A DNA stretch of 13,569 nt, from NCBI GenBank assembly GCA_020848055.1, contig JADLBB010000133.1, positions 1 through 13,569 of the forward strand. Direction: 5' to 3'. Shown piece by piece: positions 6,031 through 13,569 of this stretch. This stretch comes from Chloroflexota bacterium (lineage in GTDB: Bacteria > Chloroflexota > Limnocylindria > QHBO01). Made by a program: the position numbers and the translations under genes. Below the pieces are notes generated by a model. The model did no database searches, was not told where the DNA came from, and was given only the letters and a program-made list of their open reading frames with translations. Within the stretch, counting starts at the first letter, position 1. Each line of letters opens with the position of its first letter.

Positions 6031-6249
6031 GTGGATCTGACGCAACTGGCAGCCGGACTGGCCATCGGCCTCGGCGCACTCGGCCCCGGCATCGGCCTGG
6101 GCCTGGGTGTGAGCAAGGCCATGGAGGCGCTCGGCCGCAATCCCGAGGCATCGGGCGCGATGTTCGTGCCGTACGTGCTGGGCCTGGCCCTCACCGAGGC
6201 GGTGGCCATCTACGCGCTCGTCATCGGCCTGCTCATCCTGTTCACCTAG
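6031..6249 (+). CDS. atpE: F1Fo ATP synthase subunit c (proton type)
   Basis: A 72-residue hairpin proteolipid that forms the rotor ring. Helix 1 carries an unbroken alternating glycine run at residues 18, 20, 22, 24 and 26. The polar loop is GRNPEA (R36-N37-P38), and helix 2 contains the ion-binding carboxylate E56 in ALTEAVAIY. The residue after the Glu is Ala and helix 1 has no Gln at the sodium-ligand position, so the Na+ signature is absent and H+ coupling is inferred. The GTG start at 6031 has AGGAGG upstream and gives the normal length with no signal peptide. The stop TAG overlaps the next gene's Shine-Dalgarno. Confidence 0.96.
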   Translation: MDLTQLAAGLAIGLGALGPGIGLGLGVSKAMEALGRNPEASGAMFVPYVLGLALTEAVAIYALVIGLLILFT

Positions 6250-6261
6250 GAAGAACCGCAC

Positions 6262-6789
6262 GTGGAAGCCCTGATCAAGGCGTTCGACGTCAACATCACC
6301 GGCCTGATCTTCCAGGTCATCAACTTCCTTCTGCTCCTGTACCTGCTGAACAGGTTCATGTTCAAGCCGCTGCTGGAGCGCATGGACGAGCGATCGACCA
6401 AGATCGCCCGTGGCCTGGAGGACGCGGAGGCCGCGGCGCGAGACCGCGAGCTGGCTCGAGCCGAGCGCGAGGCCGCGCTGAGCGACGCGCGCAGGGAGGC
6501 GGCCGAGATGCTGGCCAGCGCCAACAAGATCGCCGCCGATACGCGCGACGAGATACTCGCGAAGGCGCGCGCCGAGGCCGAAGGGGTCACCGCTCGCGCC
6601 ACCGAGGAGATTGGCGCGGAGAAGGAGAGGGCGATGGCCGAGCTGCGCGCCTCGGTCGCCGACCTGGCCCTGGCGGCCGCGGGCAAGGTGGTGCGCGCCC
6701 AGATGGACGGACCCACCCAGCGCCGGCTGGTGGAGGAGTTCCTGGCCGAGGCGCCGGCCGGCGGCAGGGCCGGGGCGGAGCGCAACTGA
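6262..6789 (+). CDS. atpF: F1Fo ATP synthase subunit b
   Basis: A 175-residue peripheral-stalk protein. One N-terminal membrane helix (about residues 14-33) is followed by the basic KPLLERMDER junction and then a long charged helix (about 40-150) rich in Ala, Glu and Arg, as expected for the b-dimer coiled coil. A late ASVADLALAAAGKVV segment (around residues 133-147) resembles the conserved C-terminal delta-binding part of bacterial b subunits. The GTG start at 6262 is preceded by AGGAAG at 6248-6253, which overlaps the atpE stop. There is one b gene and no b' gene, and it is not fused to delta as it is in mycobacteria. The stop is followed by the 3-base spacer CCG and the atpH ATG. Confidence 0.95.
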   Translation: MEALIKAFDVNITGLIFQVINFLLLLYLLNRFMFKPLLERMDERSTKIARGLEDAEAAARDRELARAEREAALSDARREAAEMLASANKIAADTRDEILAKARAEAEGVTARATEEIGAEKERAMAELRASVADLALAAAGKVVRAQMDGPTQRRLVEEFLAEAPAGGRAGAERN

Positions 6790-6792
6790 CCG

Positions 6793-7329
6793 ATGGCCCG
6801 ACGTGACACCGCGGCCCGACGCTACGCGGAGGCAGGATTCGGAACCGCGCGCGACAAGCGCGCGATCGACGCGTGGGAGCGCGACCTGGCGCGCCTGCGT
6901 GCCCTGCTGGGCGACGCCGACCTGCACGCGCTCGTCACCAACCCGGCCGTGCCGTACGCCGACAAGGAGCGCGTCCTGCGCCGCGTGGCGGGCACCGTCA
7001 CGCCCGAGGCGCTCAACCTGGTGCTGCTGATGGTGCGCCGCGGCCGTCCCGGCACCGTACCGGCCATGGTCGAGCACTTTGTGTCGCTGGTGCGCGCGCA
7101 TCGCGGCGTGGTCCGGGCCGAGGTGCGCACGGCGCTGCCGCTCGACGAGGCACAGGCCGCGGACCTCGTCGCCCGACTGGCCGGTATGGCCGGCGGGAAC
7201 GTTGAGATCAACCAGGTCGTGGACGCCTCTCTGATCGGCGGGATCACCGTCCGCATCGGCGACCGGCTCTACGACGCCAGCGTGCGCAACCGCCTCGAGC
7301 GGCTGCGAGCGCGACTGACCGCCGTCTAG
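6793..7329 (+). CDS. atpH: F1Fo ATP synthase subunit delta
   Basis: A 178-residue soluble subunit that links the b stalk to the top of F1. The N-terminal helical domain opens with ARRYAEAGFG (residues 8-17), equivalent to the family's A-x-x-YA start, and includes LVTNPAVPYADKERVL. The C-terminal signature SLIGGITVRIGDRLYDASVRNRLERLR is diagnostic of OSCP/delta. The ATG at 6793 lies three bases after the atpF stop in a TGACCGATG junction, which suggests reinitiation by the same ribosomes; a GGAG is present 12 bases upstream. Length and motifs are normal for the family. Confidence 0.95.
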   Translation: MARRDTAARRYAEAGFGTARDKRAIDAWERDLARLRALLGDADLHALVTNPAVPYADKERVLRRVAGTVTPEALNLVLLMVRRGRPGTVPAMVEHFVSLVRAHRGVVRAEVRTALPLDEAQAADLVARLAGMAGGNVEINQVVDASLIGGITVRIGDRLYDASVRNRLERLRARLTAV

Positions 7330-7359
7330 GCGAACCAGACCAACGAGGAAGAGGAACCG

Positions 7360-8898
<1,539 letters not shown>

Positions 8899-8901
8899 CC
8901 G

Positions 8902-9777
8902 ATGGCAAGCCTGAAGGACATCCGCGGCAGGATCGGATCGGTCCGCAACATCGCCCAGATCACGCGGGCGATGGAGATGGTGGCCGCCTCGCGCATGAAG
9001 CGCGCGCAGGACGCCATCATCGCGGCGCGGCCGTACTCCGACCGCATGCGCGATGTCCTGGGCCGCGTGTCGGCCGTGGTGGGCGAGGAGGTGCATCCAC
9101 TCCTGGCCCGACGCCCGGTTCGTCGCATGGGCCTGGTGGTGATCACCACCGACCGCGGACTGGTGGGAGCCCTGAATGCCAACGCCATTCGCGCCGTGCT
9201 GCGCCTGGTGGCCGAGCTCGCCGAGGGGCCGGAGGCACCCGAGATCGAGTTGATCACCGTCGGGCGCAAGGGCCGCGATGCCCTGCGCCGCAGCGGCCTG
9301 CCCATCGCCGCTCACTTCGCTCAGCTGGGCACCAGGCCGGCCTTCGGCGACGTCACCGCCCTGACGCGCCTGGTGGTCGACGACTTCCTGAGCGGCCGGT
9401 ACGACCAGATCGACCTGGTGTACAGCAGCTTCGTGAGCACGCTGGTGCAGCGCCCGGAGGTTCACCGGCTGCTGCCGATCGCCTCGCCGGCCCAGGAGTC
9501 GGGCGAGGAGGAGAACGACGAATACCTGTTCGAGCCATCGCCGGAGGCGGTGTTGAGCCACCTGCTGCCGCACTACGTGGCGGTTGACGTTTATCGCGCC
9601 GTGCTCGAGAACAACGCCTCTGAGCAGAGCGCCCAGATGATCGCCATGCGCAACGCGACCGACAACGCGCATGAGCTCATCGGCGACCTGACACTTGTCT
9701 ACAACAAGACCCGACAGGCAACCATCACCCGCGAGATGATCGAGATCGCCTCCGGGGCCGAGGCCCTGGCTGGCTGA
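8902..9777 (+). CDS. atpG: F1Fo ATP synthase subunit gamma
   Basis: A 291-residue central-shaft subunit. The N-terminal helix SLKDIRGRIGSVRNIAQITRAMEMVAASRM is typical of gamma. The Rossmann-like middle begins with VVITTDRGLVGALNAN (about residues 77-92), where many bacteria have DRGLCGGLN. The C-terminal helix has RNATDNAHELIGDLTLVYNKTRQATITREMIEI, the most conserved part of the family. A short acidic stretch (SGEEENDEYLFEP, near residues 201-213) separates the middle domain from the C-terminal helix. The ATG follows the atpA stop by three bases in the same TGACCGATG arrangement as atpF-atpH. Confidence 0.97.
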   Translation: MASLKDIRGRIGSVRNIAQITRAMEMVAASRMKRAQDAIIAARPYSDRMRDVLGRVSAVVGEEVHPLLARRPVRRMGLVVITTDRGLVGALNANAIRAVLRLVAELAEGPEAPEIELITVGRKGRDALRRSGLPIAAHFAQLGTRPAFGDVTALTRLVVDDFLSGRYDQIDLVYSSFVSTLVQRPEVHRLLPIASPAQESGEEENDEYLFEPSPEAVLSHLLPHYVAVDVYRAVLENNASEQSAQMIAMRNATDNAHELIGDLTLVYNKTRQATITREMIEIASGAEALAG

Positions 9778-9802
9778 CGGAACGAAGGAGAACCGATTAG
9801 GA

Positions 9803-11197
<1,395 letters not shown>

Positions 11198-11200
11198 CCC

Positions 11201-11611
11201 ATGCCGCTCCAGCTCGACATCGTCTCGCCCGAGCGCCTGGCCTTCACCGACGAGGTGGACGAGGTCATCCTGCCCGGGATCGACGGCCAGCTGGGCATCC
11301 TGCCGCATCACACGCGGCTCATCACCGCGCTGGGCATCGGTGAGCTGCGCATCCGCAAGGGCGGCACCGAGCAGTCGATGCTGATCAGCGGCGGCTTCGT
11401 CGAGGTGCGCTCGGACCGGGTGGTCGTGATGGCCGACCTGGCGGAGCATTCGGCGGAGATCGACGAGGCCCGCGCCATCGAGGCGCGCAAGCAGGCCGAG
11501 GCGGACGTGGAGTCGGCACGCGACCCGGTCGACCTGGCCCGCGTGCGCGCGGCACTGCAGACCGCGCTCATGCGCGAGCGGATCGCGACGCGTCGCCGAT
11601 CTCGGGGCTGA
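11201..11611 (+). CDS. atpC: F1Fo ATP synthase subunit epsilon
   Basis: A 136-residue subunit of the rotor foot and the usual brake on ATP hydrolysis. The N-terminal beta sandwich (about 1-84) contains the family pattern LPGIDGQLGILPHH (24-37) and GIGELRI, and the C-terminal helices follow (about 86-130). Residues 87-92 read IDEARA, matching the I/L-D-x-x-R-A motif through which the thermophilic Bacillus PS3 epsilon binds ATP, so this subunit may sense ATP. The tail RRRSRG is basic. The ATG follows the atpD stop by CCC in a TGACCCATG junction. Confidence 0.95.
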   Translation: MPLQLDIVSPERLAFTDEVDEVILPGIDGQLGILPHHTRLITALGIGELRIRKGGTEQSMLISGGFVEVRSDRVVVMADLAEHSAEIDEARAIEARKQAEADVESARDPVDLARVRAALQTALMRERIATRRRSRG

Positions 11612-11617
11612 CCGCGC

Positions 11618-11944
11618 ATGCTGGCCTGCGACCAATGCGGCACGCGCATGCCGCAGTTGCCGGTGCGCATCGAGGTCGTGCGCGAGACCGGCCCGCTCGG
11701 GGCGCCGGATGCGCCCGCGCACGGTGAGACCGTGAACTTCACGCGACCGTATCGGTTCTGCTCAGCCGATCACCTCTACGCCTGGGCGCGCGAGGCGCAC
11801 ATGATGATCTGCAATCGGATGCCCACGCCGTTCGAGGCGGGCATGCAGCCGTACCTGCCCAGCCGTCACATGGGCGGCCGCGTCGGCCTGTGCGACGGGC
11901 ATCACACCGGCCCCCACGAGTGGAAGGAAGCCTGGCCCGGCTGA
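11618..11944 (+). CDS. Small FCS-type zinc-finger protein, unknown function
   Basis: A 108-residue protein I cannot name. It starts with a CxxC pair (C4, C7 in ACDQCG) and has a second half-site FCSADH (C48, H52), together a likely treble-clef or FCS-type zinc site. Further Cys and His residues (C65, C92, H95, H96, H100) could bind more metal or be incidental. A tryptophan- and histidine-rich end (GPHEWKEAWPG) is distinctive. It has no membrane segment or signal peptide. It begins six bases after the atpC stop with the same TGACCG lead-in as other atp junctions, so it is probably the last gene of the atp operon. Composition and codon use look like its neighbours, and the gene is complete. Whether it acts on ATP synthase is unknown. 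Confidence 0.75.
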   Translation: MLACDQCGTRMPQLPVRIEVVRETGPLGAPDAPAHGETVNFTRPYRFCSADHLYAWAREAHMMICNRMPTPFEAGMQPYLPSRHMGGRVGLCDGHHTGPHEWKEAWPG

Positions 11945-11985
11945 AACGCCGGTCACCGCGCCGGTCGTCAGGGATGTCCAGCCAC

Positions 11986-11991
11986 TAGACT
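11986..11991 (+). promoter_or_regulatory. Putative -10 box TAGACT for murA
   Basis: TAGACT ends ten bases before the murA ATG, in the 57-base gap after the zinc-finger gene. It fits the same TANACT pattern as the other three boxes. The implied leader is very short, about 0-4 bases. A GGGAG at 11993-11997 lies between box and start, so the alternative is that murA is translated from a longer read-through transcript. No clear -35 is seen. Confidence 0.45.
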
Positions 11992-12001
11992 CGGGAGCCA
12001 G

Positions 12002-13270
12002 ATGCAGAAGTTCGTCGTCACCGGCGGCGTGCCGCTGTCCGGCAAGGTCCAGATCGCCGGCGCCAAGAACGCCGTGCTCAAGATGATGGCAGCTGCGGCG
12101 CTGACCGACGAGCCGGTCACCCTGCGCAACGTCCCGCGCATCAGCGACGTGAAGATCATGCGCGAGGTCATGTCCGACATCGGCTTCGAGGTGCGTCGCG
12201 CCGATGGCGACCTGATGGAGATCACCGCGGCGCGGGCCACGTGGCCGTTCATCCCGCTCGAGGCGGCGCGACGGATGCGGGCCAGTTTCATCCTGCTCGG
12301 ACCGATGCTGGCGCGCTTCGGCCGGGTCATCCTGCCCAATCCCGGCGGCGACCGCATAGGCCGGCGGCCGGTGGACCTGCACGTGGCGGCGCTCGAGCAG
12401 ATGGGCGCCGAGATCTCGTACCGCAACGGCTATTACTACGCGGCAGCGCCGGCCGATGGCCTGCGTGGCGCACGGATCGCGTTCCCGACCGTCACGGTCA
12501 TGGGCACCGAGAACGTGGTGCTGGCCGCGGTACTGGCGCGCGGGACGACCATCGTCGACAACGCCGCGCTCGAGCCGGAGGTTGACGACCTGCTCGCCAT
12601 GCTGCGGTCGATGGGCGCGCGGATCGAGCGCACCGCCGAGCGCCGGATCGAGATAGAGGGCGTCGAGCGCCTGGGCGGAACGGCGCACACCGTGCTGGGC
12701 GATCGGTTGGAGGCGGCCACCTTCGCGATCGCCGCCGCGGTCACCGGCGGCGAGGTCATGCTGCGCGGGATCGATCCGACGCACCTCGGCTCGTTCCGCG
12801 AGGCGTGCGGGCGCATCGGGCTGTCATTCGAACCAGGCGCGGACGGCCTGCGCGTCCTGGCCCTCGACCGTGAGCTGCGCGCCACCGATGTCGAGACCGC
12901 GCCGTACCCCGGCTTCGCCACCGACTACCAGGCACCGGTGTCGGTGCTGCTGACACAGGCGGCCGGCACCTCGACCATCCACGAGACCATCTTCGAGGAC
13001 CGCATGGATCATCTGCGCGAACTGGCGCGCATGGGCGCCGCGATCGAACAGGTGGACGAGCGCACGGCCCGCATCACCGGCCCGGCCCGGCTGCACGGCG
13101 CCGAGGTCGTCATCCCCGACCTGCGTGCCGGGGCGACCCTGGTCCTGGCCGCGCTGGTGGCCGACGGGACGAGCGTCATCGACGGCGTCGAACACGTGGA
13201 CCGCGGCTACGAGCAGATCGAGGCCAAGCTCGTGGCGCTCGGCGCGCGGATCAGTCGGATCGAGGCCTGA
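12002..13270 (+). CDS. murA: UDP-N-acetylglucosamine 1-carboxyvinyltransferase, Asp-type (fosfomycin-insensitive)
   Basis: A 422-residue enzyme that transfers enolpyruvate from PEP to UDP-GlcNAc, the first committed step of peptidoglycan synthesis in the cytoplasm. It has the EPSP-synthase fold with AGAKNA (K22), LRNVP, NPGGDRIGRRPVDLH, FATDYQAP (D308), DLRAGATLV (R375) and VDRGYEQIE (R401). The active-site loop has Asp at residue 117 where most MurA have the Cys alkylated by fosfomycin. M. tuberculosis has Asp at the same number and is naturally resistant. Everything else is intact, so this should be an active enzyme. The ATG at 12002 gives the normal N-terminus. Only one enolpyruvyl transferase gene is seen here, and the linkage downstream of atp recalls Bacillus murAA and Mycobacterium murA. 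Confidence 0.96.
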   Translation: MQKFVVTGGVPLSGKVQIAGAKNAVLKMMAAAALTDEPVTLRNVPRISDVKIMREVMSDIGFEVRRADGDLMEITAARATWPFIPLEAARRMRASFILLGPMLARFGRVILPNPGGDRIGRRPVDLHVAALEQMGAEISYRNGYYYAAAPADGLRGARIAFPTVTVMGTENVVLAAVLARGTTIVDNAALEPEVDDLLAMLRSMGARIERTAERRIEIEGVERLGGTAHTVLGDRLEAATFAIAAAVTGGEVMLRGIDPTHLGSFREACGRIGLSFEPGADGLRVLALDRELRATDVETAPYPGFATDYQAPVSVLLTQAAGTSTIHETIFEDRMDHLRELARMGAAIEQVDERTARITGPARLHGAEVVIPDLRAGATLVLAALVADGTSVIDGVEHVDRGYEQIEAKLVALGARISRIEA

Positions 13271-13285
13271 CCGCCGGCGGGTTGG

Positions 13286-13569
13286 TCAACCGTGCCAGAC
13301 GTCGTAGGCCTCGCCCACGACCGTCTCGAAGCGCAGGCCCATCAGAACCACGCCCGCGAATCCGACCTCGCGCGCCCGCGATGCGGCATCTTTCGCCGCG
13401 CGCCAGCCACGGGCGCGCGCGCCGGCCTCGTCCAGGCCGGCAAGCTCGGCGCGGAGTGCGTCGGAGGCCGGGATGGCCCCCACCGATGCCAGCCGGCGCT
13501 CCCAGCGAGCGGAGACCGGGGGCGAGATCTCCAGGTAGACCGGCGGGTCGTCGGGACTCATTCCCAACC
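13286..13569 (-). CDS. C-terminal part of an unidentified protein, possibly methylenetetrahydrofolate reductase-like (MetF)
   Basis: The frame runs from its stop (TGA, at 13286-13288 on this strand) to the window edge, giving about 94 residues. An ATG at 13561 is available, but no ribosome binding site can be judged and the gene may well continue past the window. The sequence reads VYLEISPPVSARWERRLASVG, then GAIPASDALRAEL, an alanine-rich helix, and GFAGVVLMGLRFETVV. That order (a strand with a proline turn, then G-x-IP, then a helix and G-V-x-LM) recalls the C-terminal third of MetF-type TIM barrels. The resemblance is loose and made from memory. If right, it would sit near glyA, which makes the MetF substrate. 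Its stop faces murA across a 15-base gap. Confidence 0.4.
   Translation of the reverse strand, partial: LGMSPDDPPVYLEISPPVSARWERRLASVGAIPASDALRAELAGLDEAGARARGWRAAKDAASRAREVGFAGVVLMGLRFETVVGEAYDVWHG

Noticed and set aside
11947..11966. Direct repeat CGCCGGTC twice after the zinc-finger gene
   Set aside because: Eight bases, two copies, in GC-rich sequence; likely chance, and no hairpin with a T-run follows it.
13280..13291. GGTTGGTCAACC inverted repeat between murA and the facing gene as a terminator
   Set aside because: The stem is only four base pairs and there is no T-run; too weak to call.

Overview
This high-GC window holds housekeeping genes in the order tsaC (5' end missing) - rpiB - aconitase-X large and small subunits on the + strand. 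A small membrane protein on the - strand follows. Then, on the + strand, come glyA, two small AtpZ-like genes, atpB-E-F-H-A-G-D-C, a small zinc-finger gene and murA. The - strand 3' end of what may be a MetF-like gene closes the window. Genes cover nearly everything; the longest gene-free stretch is about 175 bases (3073-3248). I see no tRNA, rRNA, CRISPR array, insertion sequence or phage gene.

The organism is probably a free-living, high-GC bacterium that makes peptidoglycan. A Chloroflexota lineage (Limnocylindria-like) or a deep actinobacterial relative fits best, but this is inference. Supporting points are an actinobacterial-type RpiB that uses Glu rather than Cys, an Asp-type MurA like that of Mycobacterium, start-proximal -10 boxes suggesting leaderless mRNAs, and a split b/delta ATP synthase stalk (unlike the fused mycobacterial one). 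The order tsaC - rpiB - glyA - atp operon - murA also matches, from memory, the Bacillus subtilis ywlC-ywlF-glyA-upp-atpIBEFHAGDC-...-murAA region and partly the Mycobacterium tuberculosis Rv1301-Rv1315 region, so it looks like an old conserved block.

Region 1 (1-2605): a tRNA threonylcarbamoyladenosine enzyme, a pentose-phosphate isomerase, and a two-subunit aconitase-X dehydratase of unknown substrate. The dehydratase large subunit appears to start at a CTG codon behind a perfect AGGAGG. Region 2 (2593-3248): a convergent 4-helix membrane protein of unknown function, then a divergent promoter gap. Region 3 (3249-11944): serine hydroxymethyltransferase, then a complete H+-type F1Fo ATP synthase operon headed by two tandem AtpZ-like genes and ended by a short FCS-type zinc-finger protein. 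Region 4 (11986-13569): murA with Asp in place of the catalytic Cys, predicting intrinsic fosfomycin resistance, facing a partial gene.

Four TANACT hexamers (TACACT, TACACT, TATACT, TAGACT) sit just before rpiB, glyA, the atp operon and murA. They read as the -10 elements of the four transcription units. The most notable items are these promoters, the CTG start, the AcnX pair inserted in an otherwise conserved block, the tandem AtpZ-like pair, and the Asp-type MurA. I found no clearly new multi-gene system.
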